Assembly (NCBI GenBank): GCA_014885115.2
Contig: WKLE02000835.1
Location: 50,058 to 98,756 of the forward strand
Source: Asterionellopsis glacialis
Taxonomy: Eukaryota; Bacillariophyta; Plagiogrammaphyceae; Rhaphoneidales; Asterionellopsidaceae
Length of the DNA stretch: 48,699 bases
Direction of reading: 5' to 3'
Shown here: one piece after another, positions 40,461 to 48,699 of the stretch
Layout of the letters: each line of letters begins with the position of its first letter
How positions within the stretch are numbered: the first letter of the stretch is position 1
Program-made: the position numbers and the translations under genes
The notes under the pieces: generated by a model
Told to the model about the DNA's origin: nothing
Databases searched by the model: none
The model's input: only the letters and a program-made list of their open reading frames with translations

Positions 40461-41225
40461 GGTACCGGTACCAGGTAAATACCCACTGTACTGGTACTGT
40501 GGCGATCAATCTCCCTCCTCAAAATGTGATACCAGGTACAGGTAGCAACGGAGCCACCTATTCAGAACAGTATTTCTAAAATAAATAATAAGACAATGAC
40601 TCTTATCTTAAAAATCTCTACATATATACCTCGTAGGATGTCTACTACTGTCCTGCAAGTTTCCTTTAGGTCCTAATAGGAGCAATACCAATTAATATTT
40701 AATATAATGACAATATATATTAACATATATTGATATATATCTGCTGGTTCCCGCGGCATCCAGACTAACTGGTATACCAGGTACCAGAATACGACTAACT
40801 GGTACAGTACCCAGGTAAGACATTACTTAGGACTATTAAATACCAGTATGTACCTTACTAATATTCGAAAAATAAATTATTGTACCAATGGGTACCAGGT
40901 AGGGTACAGTACTGTACCTCCTGCATGCATACAACCAGGATCGAGTATGTTCGTTTCTGTTCTTACTACCAGGTAAATGCCAGGTATATATGAAATAACT
41001 CCGTACAGATAAGTCATTTCTGATGATGGCCCTTCGCTTTCTCAACGATTATTTTTCTTCCGAAACTACCCACTACCTGGGTACAGGTACTCGTACCAAC
41101 TGACTGGTACTGTACCAGGTACCTGGTACCAGCAGGTGCGTACCTGTACGTACATTTTGTTGAGTACCGGAGGACGGGCTAATATATTCATTTAACATCA
41201 TCATTATTGCTTACCAGGTACTGGT
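40461..41225. repeat. Dense GGTACC/TACCAGGTA palindromic repeat tract
   Basis: More than a dozen short motifs built from GGTAC, CCAGGTA and CTGGTAC arms in both orientations. The clearest is a perfect 18-bp palindrome at 41112-41129 (GTACCAGGTACCTGGTAC). GACTAACTGGTA is repeated directly at about 40763 and 40793. Related motifs occur singly near 25224, 30047 and 47379. Confidence 0.8.
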
Positions 41226-42710
41226 ACTGCTAAAAACTACAGAAAGCGACCATCGACATAATAATATGTGATTTTACGAATATTCAAGCACAAAGATCGA
41301 AGTCCTATTGTCCTTCCGTGGAATCCAAGAATAAAATCAGTATCCGCCATTCTTTTGATCGCCATTCTTTTGTACTGCACCATGTACTTAGAAATGGTAC
41401 TTTACCTGTAGTTTTTAGTCGTAAAAATGATAAATAGTGAAAAAATTGGATATTATCCCATCCTCCCGTATTATTTATTTATTTATTATACGAATCTGCT
41501 CTGTGCTCTTATTGCTTTATATTTATACGTAATATTTTATCTTTGTAGTATTGATACTTCTCGGCGGTTGCCAAAACTGTATGCAGTTTTTAATGTCTTG
41601 GCAGTAGATAGCACTTTTGGATCATTTCAATTTTTTTATCAATGCAATTTCGACTCATATGACTAAAAAAATTGGGTTGTTGGAGATGAGTCGAAAATAA
41701 AATAAAATAATGAGTTGAAAATAAACCATTTGGTTTGGATCAATTGGTTCAATTATAAGATATTTCATATCTGTCTTTTGATCCTTTTTCATATATGCTG
41801 GCAGCAACAGTAGAAAACAAACTTGCCAGCAACAACAAACCAACACAAGAAAATACATGTCTGCTGGCAACAATATTCCTAGTGAGGATAACACAATCAT
41901 GACTGACAGTGTAGTCACAGCCAGGCAGCAATCAACAACATTCAAAACATAAAAAAGAATAGGATACTATTGCATTAATTAAAAGCATGCATTGAAACAG
42001 TAGAGGAGGAAAGTTGAGTGTTATTTCTTGGTGATGTAATACTTCTCAAGGGAGCACCAGTCAAAGATGTAGCTAATAAAAATAGGCACACAGGTTCAAT
42101 ACTACAACACAAAATCCATAGTAGGCTCACTGTTTTAGGAGCTTACTGATGCATAAGAAGTTGGGCCATTTTCATGAATTGGGTTGGTCAGACCTTTTTT
42201 TCAATTGGTATTGGTGCACCAGTCCAGTTTTGGAATATTGTACCTGGTAAGGCTTTCAAGGACCAATTTTGGTAAAAAAGAGATGATCAGATTTCCAATG
42301 ATGCATGATCATTGTCAATTTCATGAAATAATTTCAGTGTACAAACCAGTACAAAATATCCAATTTTGTCTTGCAATTGGATTTTCATGGATCTGACAAA
42401 CTAAAATATTTAGTACAAAGTAGGTATAATAAGAAACAAAAAATCAAGTCGTTCATCCCAAGTTTAAAGCATACAGCATGACCAAATTCATTTTTCAATA
42501 CAAATTATTAATTCTGTTTATAAACTATAAACAACTCATGCACACCATACATGTAAAATGATTAGTATATGCTATGCTGATACTTGCTTGCCTGTTATAT
42601 ATTAAATTTGCTCTATGCAAGCTTTACACCAAAAAAGTCACAAAAAGTGTTTATCCAATCTTAAAACAAGAAGCACCTCTGATCTTGAAATAAGAATGCT
42701 CTACAGTTCA

Positions 42711-43009
42711 CACCCACTAATAAGCAATGGTGCCATTTTTGCTGAGCTTGAAATTGCTTATTGAAGGGCAAATTCTCAAGCTTAAACTTTGCAATGTTGC
42801 TCATTTCTTATTTCATGATGCACAATCATGACATCATAAAGTCGTTATAACATAAAAATAAATTTGATTAGTTTCTAACACTCTAAGCCTAACTCTAAAT
42901 ATGCCAAATAAGCAACAGTGCCATTTGTCAAGCTTGAAATTGCTTATATTGAAAGACAAAATTCCAAGCTTAACCTTTGCAACCCATTGTTGCTTATTGG
43001 TGGGTGGGG
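42711..43009. repeat. MITE-like element: two imperfect direct copies with inverted ends
   Basis: Two imperfect direct copies of about 95 bp: 42711-42810 and 42903-43009, both containing ATAAGCAA..GTGCCATTT, GCTTGAAATTGCTTAT and AAGCTTAA.CTTTGCAA. The outer ends are inverted: CACCCACTAATAAGCAATGG on the left and the complement of TTGCTTATTGGTGGGTG on the right. No coding frame. The structure resembles a small non-autonomous transposon, but no target-site duplication was verified. Confidence 0.65.
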
Positions 43010-43761
43010 ACTGTACTAGAACAGCTGATGAGTTATTGACATCAGATTCAATATCATCAAAATAAAAAAGCTGCATATTTTGTAGTGTTAAAATCCTTTT
43101 GGAACCTTTATTTTACAGATTAGTTGTATATACAGTCTAGTCTTGTACATCATGTAGGAATGAGCTAGTTCTACAGTGTTGTGCTGTAGCAAGATTCCCA
43201 AACTAACCAAAAAAGCCTATGGAAAACTTGTATTTCAACTTCCCTTTTCAAAAAAATAGGATTTATCTTCAGTGACAGAGCCTTAAAGTAATGTAAGATG
43301 AATATTTTGGCAAAGTAAAGTAGCTTACAATAAAATAATCTGGCTTGTTTCTAGAGAGCACAACCGAGAGAAAATCTGCAGTTTTGTGCCTCTCTTCGTC
43401 TGTCTGTGCCCGACTCGCACAACCTTGACACACTGCACCGAACTCGAATCAGTATTAATACCGGTACTGGGTACTGCCTGCATTCCGACACTCCGTGCGG
43501 AAAGAAAGTTACTCTGGCCATTCAACTGTATGGCTCTGCTTTGCACATCCATACTCAAGGATTCTCTATAAGAATACAACATGGACGCGACCCATGGAAA
43601 AAAGAGCAATAAAGAAGCAAGAAGATAGCAATTCGAGCCTATAAAGAAAGCCTTGAGGTTTTAAAACTGCTACTACCATAGCTGCAACAGAATTTGAATA
43701 AACCTGAATACACCGCCTCTTGTATTTCAATATCACCATTTCCTCGGGGCTCGTTTTTCTG

Positions 43762-46110
43762 ATGGTTTATCATAATTCAGTATGGGGCAGACGAAGATTG
43801 TGCTCAAAGGCCTTTTGGCAGCACTTGGGAAGCTCGATTGAGCCAAGAAGGAGACCGATATGCAATCATGTTAACAAGCTTTCTCGAGACTTTTTCAATG
43901 CGAAATCTGCTTTTCATTTCAATGCAGAGGGACACTTCACAACCTCAAGAGATCTACGATATTTCTCTGATTTTGCAAGCAGCCGTGCTGTCAACGTAGA
44001 GTCCAATACTTCTACCGAACCCAATGATAATGAAGTTTCAACTAGTGGGATTTCCGATGAACTAGATAAAGAAACAACTCGATTGTTGGCTATCTTGGGT
44101 GGCTCAGAGACTGATGCAGATGGGAACGTTCTGTCTCAGATAACATTTCAGGAAATTGACCAAATTATGGAGAAGTGGCCGAACCAATCATGCGACCACA
44201 GTGGGACAAATACCATGAACGAAGCAAAAAAGTCTGAATCGTTACTACTTGCGATGGAACAAAATCTGAAATTAACCAACACAAACAATGGTAAAAAGTT
44301 GGTGCCTGACACTGTATCCTACAATCGAGTTTTACACGCATATGCAATGAGCGGTGGCGGGTCGGAAGCTGCAGAGCATGCACAGTCAATTTTAGACCGC
44401 ATGCTTGAAAATTGTCGAGAGTATGAGTCGATGGATCACAATGATCAGATGCAATATTGCAAGCCACCTGAGCCCTCAGTTATAACATTTAATACTGTCA
44501 TAAACGCATGGGCCAAAAGCGGCACTCAAATATCTGGCAGCTGGGCTGAACAAGTTTTTGCCTCCATGGAGGAGTGGTATTACGAATGCCAAGAAAAAAG
44601 AGATAATGGAGAATCATCTTACAATGGAGCTCTGCCAAATTCCAGAACTTTCAGTGGCGTGATGGATGCATGGGCACAAAATAGTGCAAACATTAACGCT
44701 GGTGCCGAACGCGTTCTTGCAATTCTTGAACACATGGTTGACAAAAGACGGAGACTTGTTCGCGGAGAAGCTGTAGAAGGAGTTGTAATTAAACCTAATG
44801 TTGTGATGTTCAATTCGGCTATCCATGCATGGGCAAACGCTGGGAAATTTCGAAGAGGGGCGGAACGAGCGGAAGAGCTACTGAAGATGCTTGAACATTT
44901 GGATAGTAGTGGTGATTTAGGTTTGAAAGACGAAAATGATGAAGATGATGTTGGTTTGAAACCCAATACAAGGACTTTGTCTCTTGTCATTGATGCGTGG
45001 GCGAGATGCAACGATCCTTCTGGTGCAGCAGCCAAGTTTGCGCAAGACAAGTTGGACCTAATGGAAAATCTTTATCGTCAGGGTTCTGATGTTAAACCAA
45101 ACTATGTCAGCTTCACAGCATGTATTACAGCCTGGGCAAGAAGCAGGCTTGTGCCAAATGCAGCCGAACGAGCTGAGGCAATCTTCGACCGAATGCGTCA
45201 ATTATCGCAAGAATTGAACGATACCAGCTTACGGCCGACTGTCACCACTGGAAACGCTGTAATAACTGCATGGGCAAGAAGCAGACGTCCAGATTCGGCT
45301 TCGAACGCGGAGAGGGTGTTAGACAAGCTCGAAGAAAATTGTCGCCCAAATATTTATAGCTACAATAGCGTCATGGATGCATATGCAAAGAAAGGGTGGG
45401 TTCGCTCATCAGAGAGACTTTTACAGAAAATGAAGGAATTGTCAGAGAATGGTGATCCCGATGTTCGACCCAGTTTGATAACTTATAATAGCTATCTGAA
45501 TGCTCTATCTAAGGGTCAGTTGAAAGGAAATGGGGCTAGGAAAGCGGAAGCATTTTTGAAAAAAATGGAAAATATGGATGACATTCAACCCGATTTGCGA
45601 AGTTATAGTGCTGTCATCGACTGTTGGGCTCACAGTGGAGAGCCTGCGCAAGCTAAATGTGCAAATGCTTTAATGAGGCGTGTATTGGATCTATACGAAA
45701 GAGGAATCGGCGATATAAGACCTGACCTGATGTTGTTTACGCGCCTCATCAATGCTTGTGCGAAAACAAATGGAAATCAGAGAGCACGGTATGACGCACT
45801 AAAAATCGCTTTGCAGGCCTTTGAAGATCTCAAAAAGTCACCTCAGTTCGGTTCTCCCGACTCCCGATGTTTTGGAACATTAATGACAGCTATTTCTCGT
45901 TGTTCTTCAGATAAAGAGGAGGCAACGCGATTGTTACAGGCAGTTTTGAAGCAGTGTAGCAACGCAGGACAGGTGAATGATGTTGTGCTCAAGCTATTTT
46001 TGAGGAATGTCCCTCCTAAGGTCCGAGACAAATTCATTTCAAATGGTATTCCAGCGCAATGGAGTGAAAACGTTCCTAATAAACACCGTCCTCGATCTTT
46101 ACACGCGTAA
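43762..46110 (+). CDS. Pentatricopeptide repeat (PPR) protein, probably organellar
   Basis: Single exon, 782 aa. I start at the first ATG, 43762 (MVYHNSVWGRRRLCSKAFW); the open frame upstream has only a TTG. The N-terminus is Arg-rich and lacks acidic residues, as in mitochondrial presequences. From about residue 180 to 740 there are at least ten tandem PPR motifs, seen as repeats of V-T/S-Y/F-N-x-V-I-x-A-W-A-x-S (VITFNTVINAWAKSG, VVMFNSAIHAWANAG, YVSFTACITAWARS, IYSYNSVMDAYAKKG, LITYNSYLNALSKG). The unusual A-W-A in place of the usual A-Y/L-C is consistent through the array. PPR proteins bind organellar RNA in a sequence-specific way. It converges with the ATG6-like gene; the stops are 100 bp apart. 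Confidence 0.9.
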   Translation: MVYHNSVWGRRRLCSKAFWQHLGSSIEPRRRPICNHVNKLSRDFFNAKSAFHFNAEGHFTTSRDLRYFSDFASSRAVNVESNTSTEPNDNEVSTSGISDELDKETTRLLAILGGSETDADGNVLSQITFQEIDQIMEKWPNQSCDHSGTNTMNEAKKSESLLLAMEQNLKLTNTNNGKKLVPDTVSYNRVLHAYAMSGGGSEAAEHAQSILDRMLENCREYESMDHNDQMQYCKPPEPSVITFNTVINAWAKSGTQISGSWAEQVFASMEEWYYECQEKRDNGESSYNGALPNSRTFSGVMDAWAQNSANINAGAERVLAILEHMVDKRRRLVRGEAVEGVVIKPNVVMFNSAIHAWANAGKFRRGAERAEELLKMLEHLDSSGDLGLKDENDEDDVGLKPNTRTLSLVIDAWARCNDPSGAAAKFAQDKLDLMENLYRQGSDVKPNYVSFTACITAWARSRLVPNAAERAEAIFDRMRQLSQELNDTSLRPTVTTGNAVITAWARSRRPDSASNAERVLDKLEENCRPNIYSYNSVMDAYAKKGWVRSSERLLQKMKELSENGDPDVRPSLITYNSYLNALSKGQLKGNGARKAEAFLKKMENMDDIQPDLRSYSAVIDCWAHSGEPAQAKCANALMRRVLDLYERGIGDIRPDLMLFTRLINACAKTNGNQRARYDALKIALQAFEDLKKSPQFGSPDSRCFGTLMTAISRCSSDKEEATRLLQAVLKQCSNAGQVNDVVLKLFLRNVPPKVRDKFISNGIPAQWSENVPNKHRPRSLHA

Positions 46111-46210
46111 AGATGCTGTTGCACCACGGATATTTCATGAGGACAAAGTAGTATAGTAAGTCCATCGAAGAAAATCAACTTAAAGATAAAGCAGCATATT
46201 GTACACTTTG

Positions 46211-47200
46211 TTATCTATCAACATGTTTTGTGGTGAAAGCGACAAGCCACTTGAGATCTGTAAGGAAAAACTTCATTGCTCTTGTCCACCGTTCTCCATC
46301 ATTCCCAAAAGCTATCGATAGACCTCCAATTGTTGCCTCACCTCGGGCTGGGATATCAATTGCATGAGGTAAAGCGATGGTTCGGTCGCGTTTCTGAACA
46401 CCAGAAAACGCATCAGCAAGGCATGCAAGTAGTGTGTTCAGAGCTATATTGAAATTTCGTTTGCCAAAAAATTGAAAGCTGTCATCTGAGTGGAGATTAT
46501 AAACAGACGAGGGGTCGCCACGGCGAAGTCCTATTTTGCTGCAACTTCCCATAGGAATAATTTCATGCTTGAAGTGGACACAACTGTGAGGCTTTTGTTC
46601 CAATACTTTTAGCAGCAGAGCTATGATCCCAAGTGCCGAGTTTATTTCTACCCATGGGATTTTTATGCTATTGTCTGTGATGCTTCCGTTGGCTACGTTG
46701 GATTCTCCCGCACTTGATACACTTGAAAACATTGAACCATACCTTTGCGGTTCGATCTTGCCAATTGTGTCTGCTGTTTGGGTAGATTTCCCTGCCACTT
46801 CGTCACTTTCTGTTCCAGCCAAAATGGGTACTTCACTACCAAGACGAAGCCCATTAATGGTACCAAAAGGCCCGGAATACCAAATATGAAAGCAATCGTT
46901 TGTTGCATTCCAACTCCGAGCAATTCTTAGTCTTGAAGATGCTAACTTACGGCGAGTGACAGCAGATTTGTACGAACTAAATGCCTCTTCGTTTATGCAG
47001 AAAGCTTTATTTCTTTGTTCTTTTAGTTGAACCGCTTTGGCGGTATGCATCAATGATTTCGCTTCTCGCCTCCGTTTTTGTATGTTTTGCAGTTTTCTCC
47101 GAAGAGCATGACATTTGTCCTGAAGACATTGCCTTTCATCTATAGACGCGGTAGGATTAGCACACGCACTTGACTCAAAAATCCCACTTTTCGCTCCCAT
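46211..47200 (-). CDS. Short Beclin-1/ATG6-like protein (coiled coil plus BARA domain)
   Basis: Single exon, 329 aa from the ATG at 47200. Residues about 22-95 form a basic coiled coil (RRKLQNIQKRRREAKSL). From about residue 98, WNATNDCFHIWYSGPFGTINGLRLGS matches the Beclin junction NATFHIWHSG.FGTIN..RLG. The BARA domain then follows: WVEINSALGIIALLLKVL, HEIIPMGSCSKI, FFGKRNFNIALNTLLACL, ALPHAIDIPARGEATIGG and the C-terminal MKFFLTDLKWLVAF. Beclin/ATG6 is part of the Vps34 PI3-kinase complex in autophagy and endosomal traffic. The protein is about 100-150 residues shorter than animal or plant homologues and lacks the N-terminal BH3-type region, unless an upstream exon was missed. A Ser/Thr-rich insert sits near 130-180. 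Confidence 0.88.
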   Translation of the reverse strand: MGAKSGIFESSACANPTASIDERQCLQDKCHALRRKLQNIQKRRREAKSLMHTAKAVQLKEQRNKAFCINEEAFSSYKSAVTRRKLASSRLRIARSWNATNDCFHIWYSGPFGTINGLRLGSEVPILAGTESDEVAGKSTQTADTIGKIEPQRYGSMFSSVSSAGESNVANGSITDNSIKIPWVEINSALGIIALLLKVLEQKPHSCVHFKHEIIPMGSCSKIGLRRGDPSSVYNLHSDDSFQFFGKRNFNIALNTLLACLADAFSGVQKRDRTIALPHAIDIPARGEATIGGLSIAFGNDGERWTRAMKFFLTDLKWLVAFTTKHVDR

Positions 47201-47875
47201 TATCACAATCAAGTTCTGTCGTCGATTTTCGATTCGGTTTCGTTATTTCGTTAGACATGCAAAAGGTATCTCTAATGGACTGCTTGCAGCCAACAGTTTC
47301 AAAAGTTGTTCACAGATCATCTTCTACAGGTCCGATCTTGTACGGTAGGACTCTCTAGAGAGGACTCCTTTAGGACTACCTGGTACCCAGGTACGGAGGT
47401 ACACAGCCCGAGCACCGAGCAGGGCTCATGTCGAGGTTTGGATCTGGGCCACAAGACACGTGCTATTTATTGTACGAGAGTACTTTTAAAAATTAACGGT
47501 TACCGTTAGAATGTAATCTTTTTTCCGTGGAATTCTACGATTGCTAGAGAGTAGAAAATGGTTTAAGGAACGAATTCTTTGAAAAAATTCCAGGAGTTCC
47601 TGGTTTTACCGGATATTATATCGAATGAAATACACTCTCTAGAGTGTACAGCTCAAAAATCCGTGGGAACCAAAAAAAAAAATAATTTTAGCCCTAAATT
47701 TTTTTGAGATCGCTCCTCTGGCAGGAACACTTTTTTTTTCAAAAAAAATCAATCACATATGGAAGCCCCGTAGAAACCTGGTACATATTCTACAGGAACG
47801 AAAAAGATACATCAAAATACTCGACAAATTCTTTCCAGGAGTCGACAATAAACCATCACAATCGACCATATCAAA
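47201..47875. other. Intergenic stretch with palindromes, left flank of a transposon remnant
   Basis: Promoter side of the ATG6-like gene at the left. It contains a perfect 12-bp palindrome CTCTCTAGAGAG at 47351-47362, a CTGGTACCCAGGTAC motif near 47380-47394, and an inverted repeat (ACACTCT and AGAGTGT, 47632-47647). A-runs occur near 47671 and 47739. No gene is supported; the left end of the transposase element may lie here. Confidence 0.5.
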
Positions 47876-48699
47876 ATGACAGAAGAAGACATGGAAATCT
47901 TCTTAGGAAGTGAAGCAAACATCTTCAAGAACACCCATGGTGGTTGGTACCACCATGGAAAAGAGATTTCTACGGAAAAAAAGGTCGCAATCGAAGTAAT
48001 TTATCGTGACTTCCTCTGTTCAGAAAATCGTCCACCTTCCATCCGAGAACTTGCAAGAAAAGCAAAGATAAGTACAACTTACTACTCAAAAATCATCAAG
48101 GAGATCAAGGAAACAGGTCATATTATACCTGTATCAATTCTCAAGAAGGAAAGAGCCTACCAAAATCCGTATAAAGGTGCCGGTGCATAATGTTTGCGTC
48201 GTGGCGATCAAAAGGTTCTTTTGGATCTTCGTAAAGAAGATCCAACAAGAACCAACCTAAGTTATGTTGTTGGACTTCAGTCTAGAACAGGAACGAAAGT
48301 ATCTGAATCATTTATTTCAAGATTTTTTAAAACGTTGGGCTGTATGATGCATCTCAACGTAAGGTACCCCTGATTGACAAATATCGACCCAAAAATATAA
48401 AAACTTATGATGAATATTTGCATTACGTTGCAGATTTACCAACAGCAAAAATCAAATTTGGTGATGAAAAAAGTATCAAAGGGCATGAGTTGTGGGCAAG
48501 AAAAGCAAGACCAGACCCTTTCACAGGGAAGCTAGTGGGTACAAAAGTACCATCTGACTTCCGAAACACGTATTGTGTGATAGGACTTTGTTTGTCTGCA
48601 GAAGACAAAGCCCCTTTTGTGTACACCATTGGCAGTGACAATAATGACTCTGGCGCCTTTTTATATTTTATTATACAAGCAGTAGCAACTGGTTGGTTA
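47876..48699 (+). pseudogene. Decayed DDE-superfamily transposase (IS630/Tc1-mariner-like), runs off right edge
   Basis: From ATG at 47876 an open frame of 104 codons encodes a helix-turn-helix region (PPSIRELARKAKISTTYYSK). It ends in a TAA at 48188-48190. The same frame then continues with clear coding sense (RRGDQKVLLDLRKEDP) to about 48340, where a one-base shift is needed to keep reading (YDASQRKVPLIDKYRPKN, then KIKFGDEKSIKGHELW and RNTYCVIGLC). The GDEKSIKG segment fits the first catalytic Asp of a DDE nuclease. So there is one nonsense codon and one frameshift, and the rest of the catalytic triad lies beyond the window. The family assignment is by general pattern and is tentative. Terminal inverted repeats were not located. 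Confidence 0.7.

Larger units (their letters stand above)
40169..43761. other. 3.6 kb gene-poor tract with repeats
   Basis: No supported gene. From about 40461 to 41225 it is packed with GGTACC/CCAGGTA palindromes. From 41690 to 41950 there are GCCAGCAACA-type repeats. From 42711 to 43009 there is a MITE-like structure. The PPR gene promoter occupies the right end. Several small frames on both strands look like chance in AT-rich DNA. Confidence 0.5.

Noticed and set aside
41427..41945. Small hydrophobic frames on both strands
   Set aside because: Phe/Tyr/Leu-rich translations of AT-rich DNA with no conserved pattern or splice context.
1..48699. CRISPR arrays, rRNA genes, bacterial operon features
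   Set aside because: None seen; spaced identical repeats, rRNA blocks and ribosome-binding sites are absent, as expected for eukaryotic nuclear DNA.

Overview
This window is nuclear DNA of a photosynthetic eukaryote, most probably a diatom. Genes lie on both strands and carry short GT-AG introns (about 90-210 bp), and intergenic DNA is AT-rich. At least two proteins have signal-peptide-like starts running into an A-F or G-F junction, the bipartite plastid presequence typical of diatoms. The species cannot be named from the sequence. Two assembly gaps (47 N at 15533-15579, 87 N at 32306-32392) show that this is a draft scaffold.

Layout, left to right. 1-5384, all minus: 5' part of a PUS7/TruD tRNA pseudouridine synthase, complex I subunit NDUFA13, a TrhO-type tRNA hydroxylase with an added C-terminal domain, and an unknown Ala/Gly-rich membrane-like protein. 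5906-10645, plus: a nuclear-type N-methyltransferase-like protein and a five-exon mitochondrial CoA-transferase ending in an EF-hand. 10818-19176: EXS-domain membrane protein (-), MIT-like protein (+), UBZ-like zinc-finger protein (+), THH1/TOM1/TOM3 seven-TM protein (-). 19820-22207: a predicted thylakoid-lumen protein (+) and a plastid-targeted Maf pyrophosphatase (-), converging with stops 13 bp apart, each with a microexon. 23185-32913: HMG-box protein (-), SDHAF1 (-), SET methyltransferase (-), two-box HMG protein (+), OPA3-like protein broken by a gap (+). 32973-40168: TRMT2-type tRNA m5U methyltransferase (-), VPS51 (+), CRAL-TRIO protein (-). 40169-43761: a 3.6 kb gene-poor tract rich in GGTACC-type palindromes and a MITE-like repeat. 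43762-47200: PPR protein (+) and a short Beclin/ATG6 (-). 47876-48699: a decayed DDE transposase (+) leaving the right edge.

The genes are ordinary housekeeping genes with no operon logic. Recurrent themes are mitochondrial function (NDUFA13, SDHAF1, OPA3, CoA-transferase, PPR) and tRNA modification (PUS7-like, TrhO, TRMT2). Several genes are only complete when split reading frames are joined across introns; exon coordinates are given in each entry. The most unusual gene architectures are the CoA-transferase/EF-hand fusion, the TrhO protein with a MIB/HERC2-like tail, and the UBZ-like protein with repeated NAFxxLM-type motifs. The most unusual non-coding features are the palindromic GGTACC and TCTAGA families concentrated between genes.
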